This document shows positions 21,008-31,598 of a stretch of 64,000 nucleotides of DNA, piece by piece. The notes beneath the pieces are model-generated. The model had not been told where the DNA came from. It made no database searches and was given only the letters and a program-made list of their open reading frames with translations. The translations under genes were made by a program, and so were the position numbers. Each line of letters starts with the position of its first letter. Positions within the stretch are counted from its first letter, which is position 1. This DNA comes from Glaciozyma antarctica PI12 (lineage: Eukaryota; Basidiomycota; Microbotryomycetes; Kriegeriales; Camptobasidiaceae), in assembly GCA_002917775.1 (NCBI GenBank), contig KZ627157.1:11650-75649 (forward strand). Reading direction: 5' to 3'.

Positions 21008-22287
21008 ATGGACGTCGACCCTCCAGCCCCGATCCCCATCGCTTCAACAGCCGCTCCGCTCAAGCTCACGTTCCGCCTGGGCGCCTCCATCGCTTCTGCC
21101 ACCGCTCCCTCCCTTGCGCCCTCCTCCAGCTCGGTACCTATGGACGCCAGCCCTTCTATCGCCTCATCCGTAGCATCGGAGCAGTCTTCCGCTCCTCCCA
21201 TTCCGCTCTCAGCGGAAGACCGCTCGTTCGGGGTTGGCACGGGAGGAGGCATTCCGGCCAAGGGCGTGGCAGTTGAGGGTGTGGGAGAGGAGGCGTCGGA
21301 GAAGCCTGCAAAGCCGAAGAGGAAGAGGGCACCCAAGCGGCCTGCAGGCGAGCCAGGACCTGGCAAGCACTGGAGGAAGGGACTAAAGGGGTACGTCGCG
21401 TCGTCCTCGTTGGCTGGGTTGCTGCTGACCTCTCACTGGTGCCGCAGAAACCTTGCCGGCGTAGGGCTTGGGACCGCAGCTCGTACGTCCTGGTTCTGCT
21501 CGTCCTCTGCCCCGCTAACGACCTCCTAGCCTCCTCCCCCTCCTCCTCGCAGACGTACTCTCCAGGACACCACTCCCCCGCAGGCGTCGCGCTGCCTCCT
21601 CCCATCCCCTCGTCGCGCCCTTTCCCCATCGGACCGGCACCTAAGATTGCCACCGCGTTCCTTCCCCCTCTTGCGCTGGAGACCAAGACCCCGCGACCGA
21701 GGAAGTGGGGCAAGGTCGACAAGGTGCTGATCAGCATCTCGGGGCTTCCATTGCGGTTCAAGAGCTGGCAAGGACGTGCGTTCCCGTTCCTCGGTTCTTT
21801 TGCTGCGCTCGTGCTGACCTGCTCTTTTGGTGTAGGCTCACACTCGCCCTACCTCTCGTCCCTCCACCCCGTCTCTCGTTCCCCTTCGCCCGTCGACTCG
21901 CCGTACCCTCCTCACCCTCAGCATGCGCACTATCCTCCTCCTCCCCCAGGCTACCCACCCCATTTCTCTCACGCTCCTCACCCTTCGCATGCTCCTCACC
22001 CTTCGCACCCTCCGCACCCTCTGCACGCGCCGCATCCCGCCCACCCCGCCCATCCTCCTCACCCCCCGCATCAGCAACCCCACCCCTCGCACCAGCAGCA
22101 ACCCTCTCCTCCTCTCCAGTTCGCTCCCCCGCATTCGACCTCGCCGCACTTCTCGCCCCCCGCACCCAACAGCGATCCTCGCGCTGGAGCCGAGGCGGCA
22201 TTGGCGGCATTCAGAAATGCGAAGGCGGCGGGGACGGCGATCGGTGGAATCGTGTCGGGAACGAGGGAGGAGGCGATGGAGATGTAG
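21008..22287 (+). CDS. Ies4-like protein (INO80 complex subunit candidate) with His-Pro tail
   Basis: Four exons were traced: 21008-21390, 21448-21482, 21530-21775 and 21836-22287. The N-terminal half is S/A/P-rich and then basic (KPKRKRAPKRPAGEPGPGKH, ending in HWRKGLKG). Exon 3 carries PRKWGKVDKVLISISGLP followed by LRFKSWQG. This layout (basic region, RKW-x-K, then an S-x-S/T-G-x and KSW/RW element) resembles the fungal Ies4 domain, a small INO80 subunit; the match is by eye and moderate. The last exon encodes a long His-Pro tail (about 21890-22110) with repeats such as HAPHPSHAPHPSHPPHP, then EAALAAFRNAKAAGTAIGG and stop TAG at 22285. A PIN-like or HIT-type alternative was not supported. 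Confidence 0.6.
21900..22110 (+). repeat. Low-complexity repeat coding for His-Pro runs
   Basis: The sequence repeats variants of CACCCTTCGCATGCTCCT-type units, giving alternating H-P, H-A-P and H-P-P peptides within the Ies4-like frame. It is seen directly. Such a run may bind metal or form a flexible extended tail. Confidence 0.75.
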
Positions 22288-23762
22288 GCGGTATCTGCGA
22301 CGGAGGGACCTGTGTTTTAAGTAGCGATTCGCGAATGCGTTGATTTTTTCTTCGTGGATCTCGTATCCTGCTTCATATTCCTGGCGCGAGAACGACGGAA
22401 TAATGGAGCGATAGCGCGGACTGGGAGAGAGTGGCTTTGCTGGGTCGGACCTGGTCAGCGCTCCCTCGCCCTCTTCGTTTTCGTTCGGCGTTTTTCTTTC
22501 CAAGGCTTCTGCTCTCTGCCGTGTTTTTCCTCCCGGCATTCAGTTGCCCTCTACCGCAGGAGCGAGTCGACTGTGCTTCGCGCGAGCTCGATCTGTCCCT
22601 GGCGGCAGGTTCTCCGCACGACGCCTACCGTTGACACCCTGAAGCACACTGATCAAAGATGACTTCTTTAGGTACATTTGTTGAGCTGCTTTGAACCTGC
22701 AGCTGGGTTTTTGCGGGAAAGAAGTGCGTCCCCCTCGCCCATCACCTCCGCCACGGTCCAGAATCGAACCGGAGAGTGTGCTTCTATCGCTTTCCTTTGA
22801 GCTCGTTCGATGAGCTCCTTGACGCCCTTGACTCTCGATAGAGCTGGTCCCCTCAGCTGCGCAGCTCGACAGCACTTTGTCGAGACGGATCCTTGCGACG
22901 CTGCCTGCTGACCACTTCCTCGCCTGCACGCTGCTCGCCTTTGCACTAGGGTCGTCGATTAGAAGCGTTCTCAGCCGTTTATTCTCGCGTTTCAGACCTC
23001 GATACGCGCTCCTCTTCCCAGCGGCTTCGGCGGACACCTTCGCAGCACGAGCGAGATCCTTGGCTCGAAGTGGCCTGTTCGCCACCCAGACCGTCGGAGA
23101 TTCGGACGGGCTATTTCTTCACTTTCGAAGCTTCCTAGTGACGAAGTTTCTTCAGCGCAAACTAACGGACCTTGCCATCGAAACCTGTCGAGCGTGCGAC
23201 GGTGCAGAGGACTTGGTTCGCGACTCCTCCACTTCTCGCTCTTTATGGGGCTCGAAAGAACAAAGCTCGTTACTCGCCGTACGTTTGCCTTCTAGAGGTC
23301 GAGAGCCGTCCGTCATTCGAATCGCATCTGCTCGCTGCCTTGGAGAGCGAGCGAGATTCAAGCACCACCGCGCCTTCCTGCTTCCTTCCGCGTCCCAAGT
23401 GCTCCTGATACTCTTAGTTAGCGCTGAAATTTGAATAACTGTTGCTACCTTCGTTCCAGCAAGGAATCAGGCCACCAGGTCCCGGGGAGACATCGCTCGC
23501 TCCCTTGTGGGGCAGCAGACTGACTTCCCGCCTTCGCTATCCTCGTTCACTTTCTTCGAATATCTCACTAGCTCGTTGTTCCTGATTAGCGCGTTCCAGT
23601 TCTGCAAGAAAGAGGGAGAAGAAGGGAAGAAGGAAGAGCGGCCCCTCTTCAGCCAAAGCGCGCGACATTCAGCTCCTGCACTACGACGCTCTCCTTCAAC
23701 CCCAGCCAGCTTCAAGCCAACTCGCAGCTCGCCTTACGAACTATCGCCAGCAGCACCACCAG
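22288..23762. other. Long intergenic stretch with no supported gene
   Basis: About 1.5 kb between two plus-strand genes. Open frames exist on both strands (minus near 22540-23085, plus near 22877-23434), but they lack ATG starts, C/G-ending codon bias and family motifs. A tRNA-like T-arm at about 22755-22776 has no matching 5' half. The right end is likely the UAP1 leader exon. Confidence 0.5.
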
Positions 23763-23994
23763 GTGAGTCGACGTTCGTTGCGTAAAGTTGAAGCTGCCGG
23801 CACGTTGGAGGATCAGGGCGTCCACAGCTGGGGAGGAACGGGGAGACAGCTAACGCGCCACGCTCCACGCTGGGAAGAACTACGATCACTGCTACGTTCT
23901 GCGGCGTGTAGTCCCGGCCCTGCTGTGCCCTCAACCCACAGCTCCTCCCACAAACCTCCCTCGAGCGTCACTGACCCCCCGGTCCCATCTGCAG
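23763..23994 (+). other. Probable 5' UTR intron of UAP1
   Basis: CCAG is followed by GTGAGTCG at 23763. A CACTGACC branch-like site and CTGCAG acceptor end at 23994, seven bases before the UAP1 ATG. At 232 nt it is longer than typical introns here. Splicing is inferred from the site consensus. Confidence 0.55.
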
Positions 23995-24001
23995 CTCGAA
24001 C

Positions 24002-25522
24002 ATGGCCCCGACTTCCAGCGAGGTGGCCCTTCTCCGCGATACGTACGCAGCTGCGTCGCAGGAGCACGTCTTCCAGTTCTTCGACACCCTCTCCCCTGCC
24101 GACCAAACCACGTTCTTCGCTCAACTCTCCGCCATCTCCCCCTCGTTCATCAACCAGATCTACACCTCCGCCATCACCGCCTCCGACCTCGAAGCCTCCT
24201 CTCCTCCTACGGATCTCTCAGCTCCGCCCGCAGCGCGCGTAGGGAGCGTCGTCGCGAACCCTGAGCTCGCGGCGGGATGGAACGCGCTGGGACTCGAGGC
24301 CATCAAGGAGGGCAAGGTCGCCGTGCTCCTCATGGCGGGTGGACAGGGGACGAGGCTTGGGAGCGCGGATCCCAAGGGCTGCTACGATATTGGGCTGCCG
24401 AGCGGGAAGAGCTTGTTCCAGCTCCAGGCGGAGAGGATTGGCAGGCTCGCCAAGGTCGCTGGAGGAGCGGGCATCCCCTGGTACATTATGACTAGTGGAC
24501 CGACGAGGCGGCCGACGGAGGAGTTCTTTGAAAAGAACGCGTTCTTTGGACTGAGGAAGGAGGACGTCGTCTTCTTTGAGCAGGGTAAGTCGCGCTCGCT
24601 CCCAGCGCCTTCGCAGCAGCTGACGAACGATATCGAAACAGGCGTTCTCCCTTGCCTCTCCAACGAGGGCAAGATTCTCCTCGACACCCCCTCGTCGGTT
24701 GCCGTCGCGCCCGATGGCAACGGCGGAATCTACGCCGCCCTTCGCACCCCTCTCTCCCCCTCCTCCTCCACATCCGTCCTTTCCAACCTCGCCGCTCGCG
24801 GCATCTCCTTCCTCCACGCCTACTGCGTCGACAACTGCCTCGTCCGCGTCGCCGATCCCATCTTCCTCGGCTACTGCATCGAAGCAGGGGCGGACTGCGG
24901 CGCCAAAGTCGTCAAGAAGACGGAACCCGCCGAAGCGGTCGGAGTCGTCGCGCTCAAGAGCGGCAAGTTTGGCGTCGTCGAGTACTCGGAGATCCCCGTC
25001 GAGTTGTCGGAAGCGAGGGAGGCGAACGGCGACCTTGTCTTCCGCGCCGCCAACATTGCGAACCATTTCTACTCGCTCGACTTCCTCCACTCGGTCGCCT
25101 CTTTCGAGCCCCTCATGGCGCACCACATCGCACGCAAAAAGATCCCCTATGTCGACCTCACCTCGGGAGAGCTCATCAAGCCTACCAAGCCGAACGGGAT
25201 GAAGCTCGAGCTCTTCGTATTCGACGTCTTCCCCTTCACCAAGACGATGGCGGTCCTTGAATCGGCTCGCTCGACCGACTTCTCGCCGCTCAAAAACGCG
25301 CCGGGAACGGGAGCGGACGACCCTGGAACGAGTAGGAGGGACCTCCTCGCTGAGCAGAAGCGATGGATCGAGGAGGCTGGAGCGACGATTGCGGAGGGAG
25401 TCGAGATCGAGGTCAGCCCGACTGTGTCGTACGCTGGGGAAGGATTGGAGAGCATCAAGGGGTTGTCGTTTACGAAGAGCGGGGTGGTGGAGAGCGTCGA
25501 GGACTTTGCGAAGCTCCTTTGA
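24002..25522 (+). CDS. UAP1: UDP-N-acetylglucosamine pyrophosphorylase
   Basis: This enzyme makes UDP-GlcNAc from UTP and GlcNAc-1-phosphate, the precursor for chitin, N-glycans and GPI anchors. The start is MAPTSSEVALLRDTYAAAS. The uridyl-binding loop LLMAGGQGTRLGSADPKGCY is the family signature, followed by SGKSLFQLQAERIGRLAK, WYIMTSGPT, and later ISFLHAYCVDNCLVRVADP and NGMKLELFVFDVFPF. It is about 485 residues, the usual length. Exons are 24002-24584 and 24642-25522. The single intron (24585-24641) is 57 nt, divisible by three, with no in-frame stop, so retention would insert 19 residues after FFEQ without breaking the frame. Confidence 0.95.
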   Translation: MAPTSSEVALLRDTYAAASQEHVFQFFDTLSPADQTTFFAQLSAISPSFINQIYTSAITASDLEASSPPTDLSAPPAARVGSVVANPELAAGWNALGLEAIKEGKVAVLLMAGGQGTRLGSADPKGCYDIGLPSGKSLFQLQAERIGRLAKVAGGAGIPWYIMTSGPTRRPTEEFFEKNAFFGLRKEDVVFFEQGKSRSLPAPSQQLTNDIETGVLPCLSNEGKILLDTPSSVAVAPDGNGGIYAALRTPLSPSSSTSVLSNLAARGISFLHAYCVDNCLVRVADPIFLGYCIEAGADCGAKVVKKTEPAEAVGVVALKSGKFGVVEYSEIPVELSEAREANGDLVFRAANIANHFYSLDFLHSVASFEPLMAHHIARKKIPYVDLTSGELIKPTKPNGMKLELFVFDVFPFTKTMAVLESARSTDFSPLKNAPGTGADDPGTSRRDLLAEQKRWIEEAGATIAEGVEIEVSPTVSYAGEGLESIKGLSFTKSGVVESVEDFAKLL

Positions 25523-25752
25523 GGAGGGATTGGTGATGGACACTTTTGAGATTAGGGCAATCGGCTTGCGGGATTCGACGAGGTGAATGGCTTGATCTTT
25601 TGCCAGAAATCTGCTCTCAGGAGAACAGCGAATATCGAGACGAGGGAGAGGAAGGGGGGGTCGGACGTCGGTCCCAGCCCCCTGCCAAATCCTTCGCGGG
25701 CACTTTCGCCTGCGCTGCTCTCCTCAGCTCAGCTACCTCCCACCTTAACACG

Positions 25753-27426
25753 ATGACCAAGTCAGCTTCAAAGAAGAAGAAGGCTCAGAAGACTCAGTCC
25801 TGGTGCTGGTACTGCGACCGCACCTTCGAGGACGACAAGGGTGAGTCTCTCCTCCCTCTCAGCGAACGAACGACTGCTGACCCTCCTCCCCAGTTCTCCT
25901 GCAGCACCAAAAGGTAGCTTCAGTGCAGCTATCCGCGCAGATAGCGCTGACAAGCTCTCTCTGCCCAGGCAAAGCACTTTCGATGCCCTCACTGCCCCAG
26001 GAGGCTGAACACTGCTGGAGGACTCGCGGTGCACATTGATCAGGTGCACAAGCTGGGAACAGACAAGTGAGTCGCTTTGTGCTTACCTTGGGATGGTCTG
26101 TGGGGTGGGAGACGGGCTGGCGGCGGGTGGAGGGGAAGGAGGACGGGCGCGGAGGATGGCACGTCCTTGTGCTCAGCGACGAGGGGACTGGAGCAGGACA
26201 CAGGGCTTTACGCAGGAAGGGGAAGCTTATGCGCCGGCCTGTGGAGTCATCGCGCACTCTCGTGTGTCGCAGCACGTCGAGCGGTCTCGCGGGCGTCGGC
26301 ACTCAGCTCTCAACACGAAGGGAGCGGCAGCTAACCTTCCTCCCTCTAGGATCGAGAACGCTCTCCCGGGTCGCACATCGTTCGACGTTGAGATCTACGG
26401 CATGGAAGGTATCCCCGCCTCGGACCTCGCAGCGTGGAAGCGACGGACGGCAGAGTCGAGCGGACAGGTGCCTCAAGACCCGCGCCCGAAGAAGGCGAAG
26501 TACTCGACCGCACCTCTCACGGCCGCCGAGATCAAGATCCAGCTCGCCGCGCACAAGGCACTCAGTGTCGGGACTGCCTCTCGCTGGAGCTGCGTTGCCA
26601 TTCCCCCCGCCTGGTTTCCCCATGCCGCCGATGGGATTCCCTGGACCTCCTCCTCCTCCTGGCTTCGTGGCTTCGTCGGTTCATGGGCATGCCAGGACCT
26701 CCCGGATCTGCGCCCTTCCCCTTTCCTCCTCCTCCCTTCGCCGGCTTCCCTCCAGGGTACGTTCCTCTCCCGCAGGCTCAACCCTCCCCTCTAACCTCGC
26801 TTCGCAGAATCCCTCCTCCTCCCGGAATGGTCTTCCCTCCCGGCATGCCCTTCCCCCCCGGTATGCCTTTCCCACCCGGCATGTCCTCCCCCTTCCCCCC
26901 TCCCGGCTCCCCAGGGTTCTCCTTCCCTCCTCCTCCCCACTTTGCTCCTCACTCGCCTTTCGCCGGCGGACTCAGGTTTCGCCGGCGCACCAGGGTTTTG
27001 GATTCATCCCGCCGCCTCAGTTCGTCGCACCGCCTGTGGGAGCACCGACGGGACCAGCGGCGATGAGAGGCGCGCCGAAGGAGACGGTCGAGGTCGTCAA
27101 GAGTTCGTCGGTCATGCTCAAGCCTGGAACGTTGTTGGTGTACGGGGATAACGAGGTGTCGCCTGTGCGTTCTCTTTTTTTTGTGCGGTGGAGGAACGGG
27201 AGCTGATGCCTTGATGCGCATGAGCGAAAAACGAGCGAAGCTCTCGCAATACGTCGTCGAGGACGTCAAGGTCGGGGACGAGGTCACCAAGGACGCCATT
27301 CCTGCCGCTGCCGACGCACTGGCTTCTACCGAGGACACGTCGATGGTTGATGTGGCTGGAGAGGGAGCGGGAGAGTGGGCAGCAGAGGGATCGAAGAAGC
27401 GTGGTCGGGCGGCGGATTTCTTGTAA
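25753..27426 (+). CDS. BuGZ/ZNF207-like C2H2 zinc-finger protein
   Basis: BuGZ proteins bind microtubules and the checkpoint protein Bub3. Two adjacent C2H2 fingers lie at the N terminus: CWYCDRTFEDDKVLLQHQKA then KHFRCPHCPRRLNTAGGLAV followed by HIDQVH. Next comes the family block ENALPGRTSFDVEIYGMEGI. Exons: 25753-25840, a 20-nt exon 25894-25913, 25969-26066 and 26350 onward. The middle is a Pro/Gly/Phe/Met-rich low-complexity stretch (FPPGMPFPPGM repeats), the kind that phase-separates in animal BuGZ. The C-terminal exons carry a GLEBS-like Bub3-binding motif (DNEVSP, then KRAKLSQYV) and end at TAA 27426. One-base frame slips occur near 26570-26600, 26660-26685 and at the A-run near 27225. 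They lie in or next to low-complexity DNA and probably reflect assembly errors. Confidence 0.85.
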
Positions 27427-27675
27427 ACGTTGGGGACGGCGAAAGTGGACCTGGGTAGAATCCTATCATTCGGTTTGAATGTACTGGAGTTGCGACGACG
27501 CGGGGCGACGACGCGGGGTTGCGGAACGAGAGCGGCGACGATTCTGCTCGCAAAGTCTCCCCTCGCCAACTTGCTTCTCAGAGTCGCGCGCCCTTCCGTT
27601 TCGCTGCTCGCTGAGAAAACACCACAACGCGGACGTTCGATAGCGTCCTTTGATTTTGACAAGATCCAACTCCAA
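27427..27675. other. Convergent 3' spacer
   Basis: Short spacer between two genes that end toward each other. A direct repeat of GCGACGACGCGGGG-like sequence lies near 27490-27520. Nothing else is seen. Confidence 0.4.
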
Positions 27676-29457
27676 CTACGCCTCGACCGCCTCGGCACCA
27701 GCGTCAGCCTTGCGCTTCTTGACCGCCTTGGGCTTGAGAGGACGAGCGAGAATGCTTTTGACCTCCTCGTCCTTGATCTCGACGTCGCTCTTGACGCGCT
27801 CCTCGGAGAAGTACGTGGGGGCGGCGGAGAGGCGGACGGCGCCAGTCTTGGTGACGGCGAAGGTGAGGAAGACCTGAGCGGAAAGGTCGGTGGAGCGATC
27901 GGTGGTCCTATCGTAGTCAGGGTTAGAACGTTTGTCGCGTCGCGTAGGAGGAAGGGAACGCACTGGACCTCGAAAGGCTTCAACAGACCGTGCTGAACGC
28001 ACTCGCGGACACCCATGCGGGCCTTGGACTCCTCCTCGAGCGTACGAAGGGTGAAGGGGAAGCTTCCGGCCTTCTTGGAGATCTCCGAGAAGGTCGCGCG
28101 CGAGGTCTTCATCTTGAGGAGGTAGGTGGAGGTGGTCTTCTGGTAGATGGTCGTGCGAGCCTCGTCGGCCTTGGGCTGCTGTGGGCGTCGGAAGGGGCAT
28201 ATGAGGAGGGATTGGATGAGGGGAAAAAGGTACGGAGGAGTCAGAAGGATCGCAAGAGGACTGGAGGAAGGACGAACGATCTTCTCTCCGTTGGTGACGA
28301 GGATGTTGAGTCCGTAGACCTCTCCCTCCTCAAAGGTGAAGGCGTTGTCGCCATCTCGTCGCTGCTGCTCACTGGGGAACGCAACGATGCCCTTCTTCGC
28401 CTCGATGGAGTTTTGCTCGTGCTGCAGAGCATCGAAATCAGCTCCTCCCCCCTCCTCGCTCGCCGTCGACACCGCAAACGCACCTGGTGCGAAAGAACAC
28501 CCTCGACACCCTTGACTCCAGCAGCCTCGTACTCGGCAAGGACCTTCTTGATGCCGTCCGTGACCTCCCAGTTCTTTCCTCCGGGCTGCACCAGGCGGAT
28601 CGCGACCTCGGCGGCTTGGTGGGCGGCGGCGAGGAGGGAGGCGCGGATGTCGGTGACGGGAAGAGCGGCGGGGGGGACGACGATGCTGGGGGGGGGAACG
28701 TGGGTGTCAGCGTGCGCTCCTCTGTGCTCTGCGCGAGCTCGCTACGAAGCTTGAGCTCTGCAACGCAAGCCTCCCTTCCCTGCTTCTGCCAGAACGAGGG
28801 ACGCGAGGGGAGAAAGGACGGAACTGGAGAGAACACTCACGTCTCGGCGGAAATAACAGCGTAACCGTCAATGTGAGCACCGAGAGCGATCTTGACGAGG
28901 TCGTTTGCGGCGAGGACGGTGGAGGCGGTAGGGTCGGAGGGGAGGGGGGAGAAGTTCTGGAGAGTCGAGTTGACCGAAAGGCACGTAGGGAACGCGATTC
29001 CTGCGGCAGGGAGAGCGTCAGCGCTGTTCACGAGGAGGCTGGAGGAGCCGCGACGTCGGCAAGCGCAGGTCCTTCTCCGCCGTTCTTTGCAGGAGCGCGA
29101 GACCTGACCCCACCGCGTGCTGTTCCCGTTCCCCAACTCACCCTTCGGCACGCCCTTGACCTTGTTGTACAAGGAAGCGGTTCCAGCCTCGATGAGGCGG
29201 TCTCCCTCTGCGCAAAGCTCGAGGATGTTGGCGCCCTCGACGGCCTTGGCGATGAGAGCCTGGAGGACGGAGGAGGCGACGCCGGCAGCTGTCTTGTACT
29301 TGTCCAAAGTAGCGGGGGCGACTGGACGAGGAGTTGGTCGTTAGTTAGGTCGCTGACAGCAGGTGACCTGGTGCGAGAGAAGCGAGGACGTACTAGGGCC
29401 CTCGACGACGGCGTTGGCGTCGCTCTTCTTGTCGTTCTTCTTGTCGGATGGGGCCAT
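27676..29457 (-). CDS. PA2G4/Cdb4-like protein (catalytically dead methionine aminopeptidase fold)
   Basis: Members (human EBP1/PA2G4, fission yeast Cdb4) have the type 2 methionine aminopeptidase fold without activity, bind RNA or curved DNA, and associate with ribosomes. The start is MAPSDKKNDKKSDANAVVEG at 29457. The core includes KYKTAAGVASSVLQALIAKA, GIAFPTCLSVNSTLQNFSPL, DLVKIALGAHIDGYAVISAE, then EVYGLNILVTNGE and TSTYLLKMKTSRATFSEISK. LRTLEEESKARMGVRECVQH and GLLKPFEV follow. The C terminus ends with a basic tail, PLKPKAVKKRKADAGAEAVE, as in homologues, at TAG 27676. It is about 390 residues and interrupted by several short introns. Confidence 0.88.
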
Positions 29458-29926
29458 TTCAGTTAAGCTTGGGTGTAGGGCGGGAGAGGGGAGGAGGAGG
29501 AGGTGCGTTGGAACTGAGCCAGACGACTTGGCCGCGAAAAGGGCCCAAGGTGAGCTCGGACCTCAAATCTCGCTGGCCGAGGTCCTTTCACAGAACGGGG
29601 TCCGTACGCTTTAAATCTCCTTGTTCTTGAGCGCGAGCCAACCTACCGTCGAGAGATAAACGAAAGCAGACGAGCTTACGCGCAACTCCGGGCCTTTCAG
29701 CCCAACTTGTTCCTACCTTCGCTCCCTCCCTCTTGCCGCTCCTTCTTCGAGATCCCAGAGTCTTCTTGCTTGCGCATCGCTGCTCTGCTCTCACCCCAAA
29801 GCCTCAAGCAGCTCCACGACGTTGGCAAAACCGTGGGAGATCCCCAGAACGCGGAGTTCGGAGACGTGGGCCTCTCTGCTTTCTCCTCCCACCTCACACC
29901 ACCTCCAGCTTTCCTATCCTGTCAGA
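29458..29926. promoter_or_regulatory. Divergent intergenic region
   Basis: These 469 bp separate the starts of the PA2G4-like gene (-) and the MAPEG gene (+), so both promoters should lie here. No specific element is supported. Confidence 0.45.
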
Positions 29927-30685
29927 ATGAACTACAGCCTCTACGCCATCCCCGCCGCCTGGGTCGGCTCCATCGCCACTCACCTGTGTACGCCTGCTCC
30001 CCTCCCTTCCCCACACAAGCTAACGGACGAGCTCAACAGACGCGGCGAGCTTGACGATGCAGTCGAACGACCTGGACGACTTTGACAACGTGTCTCCTCG
30101 CCAGTTCCTCGCCAAGTGCACCGCGCAGGAGAAGCAGTCTCCCGTGAGTCCCCCTCGTACGATCGCTGGAGGAGGAGGAGCTGACGCGCCGTGTTGTTCT
30201 CTCCTAGATCGTCGCCAAGGTACCTTCTTCCTCTCTCGTTCGTGCTCCTCTACTAAATACTCTACAGTACCTCCGCGCTGAAGCAGCGCAGCAGAACGGC
30301 TTCGAGAACATCGGTTCGTTACTCCACCTCTCCCCCGCCTCGACCTTCACTCACTCTGCACTGCGTGCAGGACTCTTCGGCGTCGCCGTCCTCGCAGGAA
30401 ACTATGCTGGCCTCCCCACCACCACCCTCAACTACTGCTCGGGAGCGTACCTCGTCTCCCGCGCGTTGTTCACGGTGGGTCTCGCTCGCTCGTCCCTGTC
30501 CCCATTCTCCCCCTCCACCTTCATTCTCCTCAAAATCTCAGCTGATTCAACGTCCTCAGATCCTGTACATTCACACGACTTCCGAGACGTGGTCGAACCT
30601 CCGCAGCATCGTCTTTGTCGGCGGAGTAGGGGTGTGCTTCACCCTGATCATCCAGGCGGGCAACCTCCTCAACAACCTCAGGTAG
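29927..30685 (+). CDS. MAPEG family membrane protein
   Basis: MAPEG proteins are four-helix ER or mitochondrial membrane enzymes, often glutathione transferases or peroxidases. The start is MNYSLYAIPAAWVGSIATH at 29927. Typical elements follow: NVSPRQFLAKCTAQEKQSP, YLRAEAAQQNGFENIGLFGV, AVLAGNYAGLPTTTLNYCSG, YLVSRALFTILYIHTTSETW and a last hydrophobic helix SIVFVGGVGVCFTLIIQAGN ending at TAG 30685. It has six exons, including a 12-nt one at 30208-30219 (IVAK). About 150 residues is the family's usual size. The substrate cannot be told from sequence. Confidence 0.88.
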
Positions 30686-30893
30686 ACTAGAGCTATTACG
30701 CAATATAAACCTCCCGGATGCCAAACGAAAGCGAGACAAAACACCTGCTCGTTGTCAAGTCTACTCCTCTCCCTTCGAAAATCGTACAACAAACCCCTCC
30801 TCCCCTCGACCAAGCAAATCCCTTCGTCCTGCGTCCGATCCTGCACCACAAGCCCCCCATCTATAAGCTCCCAGCTCCCCCAAGCGACGACTT

Positions 30894-31459
30894 CTACGAT
30901 CCGCGGTAGGTCGAGTAGGCGTACGGCGACAAGAGGAGAGGGATGTGGTAGTGCTCCTCGGCGCTCTTGACCTCGAACGGGATCTGTACCATGAGCATGA
31001 GCTAAGTTGCCAGAAGCGAGAGAGCGAGGAGCGTACCTCGACAAAGGGGTAGAAGCTGAGGATTCCGCGCTTCGTAAAGTATCTGTGATAGACGCGTTAG
31101 CGGAGCAGCGAGGTGCAAGGAAGCAGGAACGACGCACTCGGAGGTGAAGAACGTGATCTTGAAGATGCCAACGTCGAGCTTCGAGCCAGCAGGGAGCAAC
31201 GTCCCGCAGCGTCCATCGAGGTCGGTCACTCTGCGATAGCCCCGCGATCAGCTTCCCTCGCTCCCTCGATAGCAACCCAACGCACCCAGAAGCGAGAAGC
31301 GCGAAGCCCGACGTGTTGAGCCTATCGAGACGAATGCGCATGTCGGGCGCGGGCTTCCCCGAGGTCGAATCGAGCACTGCGCAGCGAGTCAGCGGGAGCT
31401 TTGCGCGAGGGAGGAGCCAGCGCACCATGGCAGGTGATGGGTGAACGGACAGTAGACAT
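30894..31459 (-). CDS. 5-hydroxyisourate hydrolase (transthyretin-like)
   Basis: This enzyme hydrolyses 5-hydroxyisourate in uric acid breakdown. It is short (about 115 residues). The start [15 protein letters not shown] holds the first catalytic His. MRIRLDRLN supplies the Arg, [19 protein letters not shown] ends the protein with the second His and the diagnostic YRGS tail at TAG 30894. Five exons join in phase. The presence of this gene suggests that the fungus can use purines as nitrogen source. No peroxisomal targeting signal of the SKL type is seen at the end. Confidence 0.93.
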
Positions 31460-31598
31460 GGTTCTGCGCAGGGGGGAGATAGGGGAAGGAAAGAAAGCGG
31501 AATCAGCTCGAGTACTCCGCCATGTCCGAAGACGACGTCTCTCCTGCGCGTCCTCTCCTCGCTGTACATCCTTGCCACAATCTCCAACGAAACGAAAC

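Noticed and set aside
22755-22776. tRNA-like T-arm on the minus strand (TCCGG TTCGATT CTGGA)
   Set aside because: The stem-loop is perfect, but the acceptor 5' strand, D-arm and anticodon arm cannot be found upstream, so it is not a tRNA gene.
22540-23085. Open frame of about 180 codons on the minus strand
   Set aside because: It starts with GTG, has no C/G-ending codon preference and no family motif; similar lengths occur antisense to real genes here.
22877-23434. Open frame of about 185 codons on the plus strand
   Set aside because: It overlaps the previous frame, starts with TTG and has no codon bias or domain.
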